Of a stretch of 64,000 nt of DNA, positions 8,129 through 15,503 are shown piece after piece; positions within the stretch are counted from its first letter, which is position 1; each line of letters opens with the position of its first letter. A program made the translations under genes and the position numbers. The notes beneath the pieces were generated by a model. That model made no database searches and was not told the DNA's origin. It worked only from the letters and a program-made list of their open reading frames with translations. Source of the DNA: Amycolatopsis alba DSM 44262 (GTDB lineage Bacteria > Actinomycetota > Actinomycetes > Mycobacteriales > Pseudonocardiaceae); the NCBI RefSeq assembly GCF_000384215.1, contig NZ_KB913032.1, positions 7,835,605-7,899,604 on the forward strand, written 5' to 3'.

Positions 8129-8773
8129 CTAGTCCGACTCCTCGCGGCTCCATGTGCCGTCGTCGACGCCGTCGACGCCGTCGTCCGGGTACGGCGGCTC
8201 CCCACCTTGTCCTTCGTCTGTGGGGCTCCCGTCAGTCCGAAGCGTCCGGGAGTCCACTGCAGACGAGCTGGCCAAGCTCGACGCCGGCGCCGAGGCAGCG
8301 TCCCCCTGGGAGGTTGCCTCCGCCTCGTCGTGGGCGCTATCGCGCAGAAGGGCCGTCACGGCTTTGACAGACAGGCCCAGCATCGCCGCCGTCGCGCTGA
8401 GCGTCACCTCGGCCGCACGGATCTGCCGCACCGACGCGCTCATCGTCTGACGCCATTCGGCGATTTCCATCTCCGCGTCCGCGCGGACTTCGTCACACCG
8501 GCGATGGTGCTCGCCGGCCTTGACGTCCTTCTGCCGGTCCAGTTCCACTAGTTTGCGGTCCAGCTGGTCCTCCAGTGCGGAGATCCGGCCGTCGCGCTTG
8601 CGTTCGATGGCCTCGACCGCTGCCGCTGCCTCCGCGAACGGCCCAAGAGCTTCATCGATCCGGCGCTCGTTCTCCCGCTCGCGTTCCAGCTGCGCCGCGC
8701 GGCGCAGCCGCGCGGACTCCAAGCGCTCCAGCGCCGCCGTGGACCGTCGCCGCCTCGCCGTGTTCTTCGCCAT
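8129..8773 (-). CDS. coiled-coil protein of unknown function
   Basis: 214 residues. Residues ~5-130 are highly charged and strongly helical (R-R-R-R-S-T...L-E-R-L, repeated E-R/E-K heptads), consistent with a long coiled coil. A short segment near 130-150 (A-A-M-L-G-L-S-V-K-A-V-T-A-L-L-R) looks like a helix-turn-helix, then the tail is acidic and disordered, ending D-D-G-T-W-S-R-E-E-S-D. The ATG at 8773 is preceded by GGGAGG at the right distance. A DNA-associated or partition-like accessory role is possible but unproven. Confidence 0.65.
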   Translation of the reverse strand: MAKNTARRRRSTAALERLESARLRRAAQLERERENERRIDEALGPFAEAAAAVEAIERKRDGRISALEDQLDRKLVELDRQKDVKAGEHHRRCDEVRADAEMEIAEWRQTMSASVRQIRAAEVTLSATAAMLGLSVKAVTALLRDSAHDEAEATSQGDAASAPASSLASSSAVDSRTLRTDGSPTDEGQGGEPPYPDDGVDGVDDGTWSREESD

Positions 8774-9606
8774 GCCGAACCTCCCGCTGGGGAGGGCTGC
8801 GGTCATACCTCCGAGGCTACCGCCGCCGCTGCCGTGACGCCGTCGGCGCGGAGCGGGCACAGTGGCGCCGAGTTCTGTTCGGACACTCCCCCGGTCAGGT
8901 CAGGCGCGGGTCCGCCGCGACAGCCCCGGAGGACTACCACCGCAAGCGGCGGCTCGCCAAAGCCGCGGCGGTCCCGCTGACGCTCCGCCAAGAGGCGCAA
9001 TCAGGCCTACGGAGCGCTCGCTCCAGGGTAGCCGTCGCCGGCCGGGGCGACGGAGCCGGCCAGCGTTCCGATCCAGCTGGCATACGGCCGCCTTGTCGGC
9101 ATCCTGACGATGGCACGGTTCATCGTGAATGTCCCGTCCGCGGGTGGTGGGTGGCCCCGGCATTGTGCCGGTCGCTGCCCCAAATGCAAGGGCACCCCAA
9201 GATGTTTTTTGACCGAAAAGCGTGGCCAAAAAACATCTTGAGGCCCCACCCTTGCATTCGGGTCCCCTTGCTCCCTTGGACAGGCATTAAGGGGCAGGCC
9301 GGAGGCCTGCTCCCAGGTGCGCCGGGGCCACCCACCACCCACTCAGCACCCGGTCACCTCTACCGCAACGCGACCACTCCACCCGCAGACATACACGAGC
9401 GACACCCAGTTTCACACGATAGAAAAGCCGTCTCGTCAACCCCGTGAAAATTAGAGATCACGATTTATGAATTCACCGAAAAGGAGTACTCGGATAGGCC
9501 TACCTTTGCTTGTGACCAGCGGAAACACCCAGTAGCATTGATCATGCAAGGCAATCGGGACGCCAAACCCGAGCGCAACAAGAAACGCAATTAAGGATCA
9601 CTTATC
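8774..9606. other. 830-bp non-coding stretch with a nested palindrome
   Basis: Open frames here look like shadows or chance. The notable content is the 200-bp palindromic element at 9142-9341. From about 9440 the sequence becomes AT-richer up to the start at 9607, likely the promoter and leader of the next gene. A 16-codon basic ORF (9544-9594) sits in that leader. Confidence 0.55.
9142..9341. repeat. MITE-like nested inverted-repeat element
   Basis: The outer arms 9142-9161 and 9321-9340 are a perfect 20-bp inverted repeat. Inside, AATGCAAGGG (9183-9192) pairs with 9249-9258, and CAAGATGTTTTTT (9198-9210) pairs with 9228-9240, forming a second stem. A third hairpin is GCAGGCC (9294-9300) with 9304-9310. 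There is no coding capacity. Size and terminal inverted repeats fit a non-autonomous element or a large extragenic palindrome. Confidence 0.6.
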
Positions 9607-10929
9607 ATGATTTCAACCATTCATGAAACGCACCGGTCGAGCGTGGAAAAGATCGTGACCGCGTTGCAGTCCCAGCCGCCGCGCGTCCGTTCGGCACTGA
9701 CGGAACTACAGCGCATCTTTGTCAGCAGCTCCGAGCAGCCGCCCGCGATCCTCACCGCGTGCGCCGCAGCGCTCAAGACCGACCACCAGATCACCGCCGA
9801 CATTCTGGCCGGAGTGCGCACCGCACACGCCGAATGGGACAGCTACGGCGAACTAGAGCGCAAACTCTACAGCGCGTGTGTCTACTCCACACAGTCCCGC
9901 AACGCGATCACGGCGACAGAGCCGAACGACATTACCGTCATGCTGCGCGCGACCCCGCCGCGCGTCAAGGACGCCGCTACCGCGTTGCAGTGGCTCAACG
10001 CCGTCACCCAAGGCGCGCACCGTGAGGCGTACATGGCGTGCTCAGTCCTGCTGTCCAACCCCAGCGCGGACCACCTCGCCGTTGTCGACGCCATCCAGAC
10101 CGGCTACCGGGTATGGCCGAAGCTCGACGAACAGAACCGGACACTGTTCATGGCATGCGTGTACGCCAGCAAAGCACGCGCCGACGTCGCGCGCGCCCGC
10201 ACCGCCAAGCGACAGGCACGGATCGAAACCGAAACACCCGACGAGCCGCACCGGTGCGGCAACTGTGACGGCGTACTCCCCGAAGACATGAACTACTGTT
10301 CCGAGAATTGCCGACGCAACGCCGAAGCCGTCGAACGCCCCACACCCGAGCAGCACACCACGCCCGCGCCAGAACGACCGGAAGCCAAAGCAACCAAGCG
10401 GAAGCGGCAGACCGCCGAGAAACGCGCGCAAGCGAAAACCGTTGTCGGCGAACTCGAACAGCAATACGACGAGCACTTCCGCGCCGTTGTCCGCGCGATC
10501 CCCAGCGCCGGAGTGGTCCGCAAGAACGAAGGCACCGTCGACCGGTACGAGGACGAACGGCAGCGCACGCGCGACCGTGACGACAGCCGGGACGGTGTCG
10601 ACGATCTCACCGGCCGCCGCGTGACCGACAACGACTACGACGTCATGGCGCTAGTCCCGATCGCGACGAGCGCGGAGTGTTCCGCGTGCAACCTCGAACG
10701 CCCTGTCCTGGAAACGCATACCGCCGACAGCAGCGACGGCCGATGCCTTGAATGCTATGAGCGGGACCGGGTGCCGCTTCACGTCATCCGGCAGGAAGTG
10801 GCGATCGCCGCCCAGCGCCCGAACCCTGGTAACGCGATCATCGACACCCTGTACGGACTCGACGCCGTAGACGTTCTGCGCAGCCTGCAAGCACGCCCGC
10901 GCACCGCGCCAGCACTCGCCGCAGCCTGA
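9607..10929 (+). CDS. tandem-repeat protein with two zinc ribbons, unknown function
   Basis: 440 residues. The N-terminal part contains two copies of a helical unit with a 93-residue period: P-P-R-V at 24 and 117, A-C-V-Y-S/A at 90 and 183, with similar helices between. Next is a zinc-ribbon motif C217-x2-C220...C231-x3-C235, then a Lys/Arg/Glu-rich linker and a second CxxC...CxxC set near residues 358-383. The ATG follows AAGGATCA. No named family. The mix suggests a DNA- or RNA-associated scaffold. Its preceding AT-rich leader and following perfect palindrome suggest a single-gene unit. Confidence 0.6.
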   Translation: MISTIHETHRSSVEKIVTALQSQPPRVRSALTELQRIFVSSSEQPPAILTACAAALKTDHQITADILAGVRTAHAEWDSYGELERKLYSACVYSTQSRNAITATEPNDITVMLRATPPRVKDAATALQWLNAVTQGAHREAYMACSVLLSNPSADHLAVVDAIQTGYRVWPKLDEQNRTLFMACVYASKARADVARARTAKRQARIETETPDEPHRCGNCDGVLPEDMNYCSENCRRNAEAVERPTPEQHTTPAPERPEAKATKRKRQTAEKRAQAKTVVGELEQQYDEHFRAVVRAIPSAGVVRKNEGTVDRYEDERQRTRDRDDSRDGVDDLTGRRVTDNDYDVMALVPIATSAECSACNLERPVLETHTADSSDGRCLECYERDRVPLHVIRQEVAIAAQRPNPGNAIIDTLYGLDAVDVLRSLQARPRTAPALAAA

Positions 10930-10938
10930 CACCCGAAC

Positions 10939-10968
10939 GGCCTGGCACCTGCATGCAGGTGCCAGGCC
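10939..10968. terminator. perfect 30-bp palindrome
   Basis: A continuous palindrome of 15-bp half sites with no spacer, 10 bases after the stop of the repeat protein. Likely a terminator stem, though a dyad protein site is possible. Confidence 0.6.
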
Positions 10969-10990
10969 CTACCCGGCGGGAGCCGAAACC

Positions 10991-11200
10991 GTGCGTTCCT
11001 TTCACGACATTCTCAGCGAGATAGACCAGCAGCTCACCGACGCCGACCACATCCCGACCAACGCGCCCGCATCAGTCGCCGCCTACCTCCGCGAACTAAT
11101 CACCCGACACACCCAATGGGCCACCACGCAGGGAACCGTGTCCGAAGTGGTCACCGCCGACACCATACGACACGAAATCGCCCACCTCACCCAGCACTAG
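10991..11200 (+). CDS. small hypothetical protein
   Basis: 69 residues, predicted mostly helical, with no membrane segment. GTG start with CGGGAG upstream. It contains V-A-A-Y-L-R-E-L-I and H-E-I-A-H-L, an HExxH-like pentad, but the protein seems too short to be a peptidase. It precedes the NADAR gene by 21 bases and is probably co-transcribed with it. Confidence 0.5.
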   Translation: MRSFHDILSEIDQQLTDADHIPTNAPASVAAYLRELITRHTQWATTQGTVSEVVTADTIRHEIAHLTQH

Positions 11201-11221
11201 CCCGACCACGAGGAGAACCCG

Positions 11222-11674
11222 ATGGACAGCATCGAGAATTTTCGGGGACGGTACGAGTTCCTGAGCAACTTCTACCGGCACACCATTGTCGGCGCGGGCG
11301 GAATCCCCTACACCACGAACGAAGCAGCGTTCCAAGCAGCTAAGACAACAAACCTGCTAGAGCGGTGCCTCATCGCCGCAGCTCCGAGGCCCGAGGAGGC
11401 GAAGCGACGCGGGCGACTCATCACCTTGCGTCCCGACTGGGACGACAGCGGCCGTCACATCGTGATGCGCGCCGTACTGCGTGCCAAGTTCGCCGATCCC
11501 AACCTGTCCCGTCAGCTTCTCGCGACCGGTGCCGCCCGCCTGGTGGAGGGAAACCGCTGGCATGACGACTTCTGGGGAGACTGCCGCTGTGGTCAGGCTA
11601 GGTGCGCACGCCCCGGCAGGAACTTCCTCGGCCGCTACCTGACGCAGCTACGAACGGAACTCGCGAACCGGTAG
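11222..11674 (+). CDS. NADAR family protein (YbiA-like)
   Basis: 150 residues. The signature F-R-G-R-Y-E-F-L-S-N-F-Y at the N-terminus and N-E-A-A-F-Q-A-A-K near residue 41 are the NADAR hallmarks, as is W-H-D-D-F-W-G-D-C near residue 113. Members cleave N-glycosidic bonds in riboflavin precursors, and some act on ADP-ribosylated substrates. Here a Cys pair (C-R-C-G-Q-A-R-C) replaces the usual C-terminal loop. ATG with GAGGAG upstream. It sits 3.8 kb from a TIR operon, and NADAR proteins occur in NAD/ADP-ribose conflict systems, but direct linkage is not shown. Confidence 0.8.
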   Translation: MDSIENFRGRYEFLSNFYRHTIVGAGGIPYTTNEAAFQAAKTTNLLERCLIAAAPRPEEAKRRGRLITLRPDWDDSGRHIVMRAVLRAKFADPNLSRQLLATGAARLVEGNRWHDDFWGDCRCGQARCARPGRNFLGRYLTQLRTELANR

Positions 11675-11695
11675 ACCCACCATCACCGAAGTGAA

Positions 11696-11730
11696 GCGGC
11701 CCGTCAGCCACAGGCTGACGGGCCGCTTTC
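11696..11730 (+). terminator. intrinsic terminator after the NADAR gene
   Basis: 14-bp perfect arms (11696-11709 and 11713-11726), a 3-base loop, then TTTCTTGT. Confidence 0.8.
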
Positions 11731-11745
11731 TTGTGTTGGTCACCA

Positions 11746-11806
11746 GGGTTGGCCTCGGCGCCACCGGCCTACGCTTCACTCCGGCAGGCGGCGCCGAGGC
11801 CAACCC
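11746..11806. repeat. inverted repeat, 17-bp arms, 27-base loop
   Basis: 11746-11762 is the exact reverse complement of 11790-11806. It directly follows the NADAR terminator and is unrelated in sequence to it. Confidence 0.7.
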
Positions 11807-12227
11807 GCCCGGCGGCCAGCACGCCACGTGACACGCTCACCTACCGACCCCCGCTCACCTACCCGCCCACTCACCTCCCGCACGCCACACCCGCCCGACA
11901 CCACCACTCCACCGCCGACCACACCCCCACCGCCGCCACCTCACCAGCCGCCCAGCCCACCACCGCACACAGCACGTCTTGCAGATCATCTGAATCCGGG
12001 GCGAATCGCATCTGATGCAAACACGCACCACGCTTAACGCGGCCGGTAACGGGCGGTCGTGGAACCCTTTGAGTGGGCGTCAACGCGGCTTTGCGAGTCC
12101 GAGAATAATGCACACAGCGGCGGTCTAAGCAGCGCCTTGCGGTGAGCCCGCCGAAGGTCGCCACCAGGCGCGATCGCATCTAATGCGATATTGTCGCACT
12201 GAATGCGACCTGGTGGAGGTGGGCTTC
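11807..12227. other. recombinase upstream region with repeated TCGCAT palindromes
   Basis: 11820-11990 is C/A-rich low-complexity sequence without a credible gene. Three related palindromes follow: TCGCATCTGATGC at 12006-12018, ATCGCAT-CTA-ATGCGAT at 12173-12189 and GTCGCA-CTGAA-TGCGAC at about 12193-12209. CCACCAGG (12161-12168) and CCTGGTGG (12209-12216) bracket the last two. These are candidate binding sites for the recombinase or its regulator. Confidence 0.5.
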
Positions 12228-13337
12228 TTGGGACTGGATGACCTGCCGGCGGGCGCTGCTGGGCTGTACCTGGTCGCCGGGGTGCCGCTTCTGCATCCGG
12301 AGGAGCAGCTGTTCGCCGCAATGCTGGACGGCTGGCAGAACCAGCTTCTGGCCAGGAACCTGGCGCGTTCAACAGCGGACAGCGACCGTCGGGTGGTGCG
12401 AGCTTTCGCCGAGCACTGCGGGACCTATCCGTGGTTGTGGACGCCGCAGCTGGCTGACGAATGGTTCGCCGACCTGCGTGCAGTCCGGCACCTGGCGCGG
12501 TCCACTGTACGCAATTACCAGGGAGCACTGCGCAGGTTCTGCGCGTTCCTCACCGATCCGGCGTACGAATGGGCGGCCGAGTGCGAGCGCCGGTTCGGCA
12601 CGCATCCGATACAGGTAATCACCGAGATCAACGCCGCGGCACATGTCGAGGACTCTGAAGCGGAGGCGAGTAAGCGCGCCTTTACCCGCGTGGAGCTGCA
12701 GGAGCTGTTCGACTACGCCGACGAGGAGGTGGCCCGGAAGCGGGCGTCGGGGCGCAAGGGCTGGCTGCCGGCGTTCCGGGACGCGACGTGTCTCAAAATC
12801 GCCTATGGCTTCGGGCTGCGCCGCAACGAGGCGCGGATGCTCGACGTCACCGACTTCGGCCGGAACCCTCATGGGCCGGAGTTCGGCGAGTTCGGTGTGC
12901 TGCAAGTCCGGCATGGCAAGGCTCGGAAGGGGTCACCGCCGAAGCGGCGCGGCGTGCTGTGTGTCTGGGACTGGGTGCCCGAGGTCGTCGAGCAATGGTC
13001 GACCGAGGTGCGCCCACTGCTCGGCGTGGACGACAATCCGGCCCTGTGGCCGTCGGAGCGGGGCCTGCGGATCGGCACCAGCCCGCTCAACCGGCAGCTG
13101 GCGACCTACCGAGACGCGCTCGGGTTTGATCTCGCACTGGACTTCCACTCGCTGCGCCGCTCATACGTCACGCACCTGATCGAGGACGGCTGGGATCCAC
13201 GGTTTGTGCAGGAACAGGTCGGTCATGACCACGCGAGCACGACCTCGATCTACACGTGCGTGTCCTCGGACTTCCGCACGCGCACGCTGCGCCGCGTGCT
13301 GGACGGAACGATAAACAAGGCCCTGGGCTGGGACTGA
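12228..13337 (+). CDS. tyrosine recombinase/integrase
   Basis: 369 residues. The N-terminal SAM-like core-binding domain includes A-R-S-T-A-D-S-D-R-R-V-V-R-A-F. The catalytic domain has Arg in G-L-R-R-N-E-A (~196), Lys in H-G-K-A-R-K-G, HxxR in H-S-L-R-R-S (~308), His in V-G-H-D-H-A (~333) and the nucleophile Tyr in S-I-Y-T (~342). I chose TTG at 12228 because GGAGGT lies 7 bases upstream and the ATG at 12183 falls inside a palindrome. It leads a three-gene set with an XRE protein (9-base gap) and a second recombinase-like protein. This order recurs in actinobacterial mobile elements. Confidence 0.85.
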   Translation: MGLDDLPAGAAGLYLVAGVPLLHPEEQLFAAMLDGWQNQLLARNLARSTADSDRRVVRAFAEHCGTYPWLWTPQLADEWFADLRAVRHLARSTVRNYQGALRRFCAFLTDPAYEWAAECERRFGTHPIQVITEINAAAHVEDSEAEASKRAFTRVELQELFDYADEEVARKRASGRKGWLPAFRDATCLKIAYGFGLRRNEARMLDVTDFGRNPHGPEFGEFGVLQVRHGKARKGSPPKRRGVLCVWDWVPEVVEQWSTEVRPLLGVDDNPALWPSERGLRIGTSPLNRQLATYRDALGFDLALDFHSLRRSYVTHLIEDGWDPRFVQEQVGHDHASTTSIYTCVSSDFRTRTLRRVLDGTINKALGWD

Positions 13338-13346
13338 GGAGATTCC

Positions 13347-13688
13347 ATGACGGACAAGAAGCGGTCGATCAGCTACAGCTGGCGACTGCGGGAGATCATG
13401 GCCGAACACGGCATGTACCAGACCACCGAGCTGGTGGACCCGCTGCACGAGCGCGGCATCTACCTGTCGGTCTCGCAGGTACACCGGCTGGCGACCGGCA
13501 CACCGGAACGGTTATCGCTTCAGGTACTGGCCGCCTTGTGCGACATCTTCGGAACCACTCCAGCGGACTTGATCGTCACCGGCGCGGAGAACGTCGGGAT
13601 CCGAAAGACCGGCACCGCCGACCGTCCCCGGTCGGCCGGTGCCGCCGAGCTGCGGCCCGCACGCGCCCGGATCACCACCACCGAATGA
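13347..13688 (+). CDS. XRE-type helix-turn-helix protein
   Basis: 113 residues. A Cro/CI-like HTH occupies residues ~8-75 (W-R-L-R-E-I-M-A-E-H-G-M, then S-V-S-Q-V-H-R-L-A-T-G, then L-A-A-L-C-D-I-F-G-T-T-P-A-D-L-I), followed by a disordered basic tail. GAGGAG precedes the ATG. The end overlaps the next gene in an ATGA junction. In this recombinase trio it may act as regulator or directionality factor. Confidence 0.8.
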   Translation: MTDKKRSISYSWRLREIMAEHGMYQTTELVDPLHERGIYLSVSQVHRLATGTPERLSLQVLAALCDIFGTTPADLIVTGAENVGIRKTGTADRPRSAGAAELRPARARITTTE

Positions 13689-15193
13689 CCCTTCTCAGCG
13701 AGGTCTGCGGCCGCTGCGGCCGGGAAGTGTGCACTGACGTGGAGAAAACCAGGCTGCGGGATCCGCGGCTGAGGACCCGGATTCGCTGGCCCGAAGGCCC
13801 GGTGTGCGTGAAGTGCTACGACGATGCCGTGCACACACGGGGGCGTTGCGGCGGCTGCGGCGTCGAGCGGCTGCTGCCCGGGATCAGCGCGGCAGGCACG
13901 CGATTGTGCACCGACTGCGCGGGCGGGCTTGGCGATTTTACCTGCAGCCGCTGCGGCCAGGAGGGTCCGCGCTACCAGGTCGGCGCGTGCGCGCGCTGCG
14001 TACTCTCCGAACGGCTCGCGGCTCTGCTGGACGACGGGACCGGCCGGATCCGGCCCGAGCTTTCTCCGTTCTACAAGTCCTTCCGTACGATGCCTCGCCC
14101 CCGAGCCGGGCTGCTGTGGCTGTCCAAACCGCACATTCCGCCGCTCCTGCGCGCGCTGGCCTGCGGTCAGGTGCCGCTCACCCACGAAGGACTGGCCACG
14201 CTCCAGCCGTGGCGGGCCGTGATCCACCTGCGGGACCTGCTCGTCGACGCCGACGTTCTGCCACCGGTGGACCGGTTCCTGTTCCTTCTCGAACAGTGGC
14301 TTCCCGGCTGGCTGGCCACGGTCGAGAACCCTCAACACCGCGCTGTACTCGAACGCTTCGCGACCTGGCACGTCCTCCGGCAACTGCGCAAGACCGCGGA
14401 AAAGGAGCCCAACAACTCCGGCCGCGCGAACAGCGCCCGGCACCTAATGCGGATCTCCGAACAGTTCCTGAACCACCTCACCGGGCACGGCCGGACCCTC
14501 GAAACCTGCCGCCAGGCTGATATCGACCGCTGGTTCGCCACTGATCTCGGCCGACGCGGTCACTCCCGCGCGTTCCTGCGCTGGTGCATCACCCACCATG
14601 AACTACGGCACTTGCGGCTCCCTGCCGTCGCCAAAAACGCTGGAGCCCGGCTCAGCCAGCGACAACGGCTGGCCTACATCCGCCGCGTTCTAACCGACCA
14701 CACCATTCCCGCCGCCGACCGGGTCCTCGCGCTGCTGATCCTTCTCTATGCGCAACCACTCGTAAAGATCGCGCAGCTGACCATCGACGACGTCCTGCAA
14801 GAGGACGACCAAGTCTTGCTCCGGCTCGGCGACCCGCCAATCCCGGTGCCACTCCCCTTCGCCGAGGTGCTCATTGACTACATCGACAACCGCCCCAACA
14901 TGCTCTCCGCCAGCAACCCCACCAGCCGCCACCTGTTCCCCGGACGCCGGGCCGGGCAACCGATGCACACCACCTCACTACGCCTGAGGCTGCGCAACCT
15001 CGGGTTGCCCAGCCTCGACGCCCGCACCGCCACGATCCGCCAACTCCTGCTCGAAGCACCAGCTGCGGTCATCGCCGGAATGCTCGACTACCACGCCGGC
15101 ACCGCCGAAACCCTCGCCATCCAAGCCGGCTCCACCTGGACTCGCTACGCAGCGGGTGATCACCAGCGACCGCAACGGCCAGGGGCGCGCTGA
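13685..15193 (+). CDS. zinc-ribbon tyrosine-recombinase-like protein
   Basis: 502 residues. The first ~115 residues hold about six CxxC pairs (C-G-R-C-G, C-V-K-C, C-G-G-C-G, C-T-D-C, C-S-R-C-G, C-A-R-C), a multi-zinc-ribbon module. The C-terminal half resembles a divergent XerD-type catalytic domain: a degenerate R-T-A-T-I-R-Q-L-L-L box, A-G-M-L-D-Y-H and a final W-T-R-Y in the position of the nucleophile. Start ATG overlaps the XRE stop (ATGA). As the third gene of the trio it probably works with the first recombinase; independent activity is doubtful because the HxxR box is not intact. Confidence 0.75.
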   Translation: MTLLSEVCGRCGREVCTDVEKTRLRDPRLRTRIRWPEGPVCVKCYDDAVHTRGRCGGCGVERLLPGISAAGTRLCTDCAGGLGDFTCSRCGQEGPRYQVGACARCVLSERLAALLDDGTGRIRPELSPFYKSFRTMPRPRAGLLWLSKPHIPPLLRALACGQVPLTHEGLATLQPWRAVIHLRDLLVDADVLPPVDRFLFLLEQWLPGWLATVENPQHRAVLERFATWHVLRQLRKTAEKEPNNSGRANSARHLMRISEQFLNHLTGHGRTLETCRQADIDRWFATDLGRRGHSRAFLRWCITHHELRHLRLPAVAKNAGARLSQRQRLAYIRRVLTDHTIPAADRVLALLILLYAQPLVKIAQLTIDDVLQEDDQVLLRLGDPPIPVPLPFAEVLIDYIDNRPNMLSASNPTSRHLFPGRRAGQPMHTTSLRLRLRNLGLPSLDARTATIRQLLLEAPAAVIAGMLDYHAGTAETLAIQAGSTWTRYAAGDHQRPQRPGAR

Positions 15194-15503
15194 CCGCCGA
15201 AGGCGCACCCAGCACCGGAGGCCCGGCGCAGGTCGAACCTGCTCATTGTGGGCGCATGAGCTCAACGCAGACCCGCAGCAGGTACCGCGGTACGAAGCGC
15301 GCCTAACGAATAGCTGGGTCTTCCGAGCCTGTCGCGGGGGCGGGACAGCAGGTGATGCAGCGATCACGGCAAAGGCAATCGAACCTTCGGAAATGCCGAT
15401 GTCAGCGTGCTTGGTTAACTTCGTACAGGCGCGGTGCGTGCTAGAGGTTCCGATGCCGCCAGCCCGTCGGCGCTCCACGCCCGAGTCGGATCTGCACTCT
15501 TCA
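15194..15503. other. 310-bp stretch between convergent genes, nothing recognised
   Basis: No gene, hairpin with T run or repeat arm was found between the recombinase trio and the minus-strand defence operon. Confidence 0.5.

Larger units (their letters stand above)
12004..15193 (+). mobile_element. candidate recombinase-trio element
   Basis: Recombinase, XRE and zinc-ribbon recombinase genes are tightly coupled and preceded by repeated TCGCAT palindromes. No matching right-hand end or target duplication was found, so the borders given are the gene block plus its putative left sites. Confidence 0.4.

Noticed and set aside
8575..9447. 290-codon plus-strand frame
   Set aside because: Its first part is antisense to the coiled-coil gene, and its end runs through the palindromic element; composition is Arg/Pro-rich as in shadow frames.
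11820..11990. C/A-rich repetitive stretch as a possible repeat array
   Set aside because: No fixed period or conserved unit could be seen; treated as low-complexity intergenic sequence.
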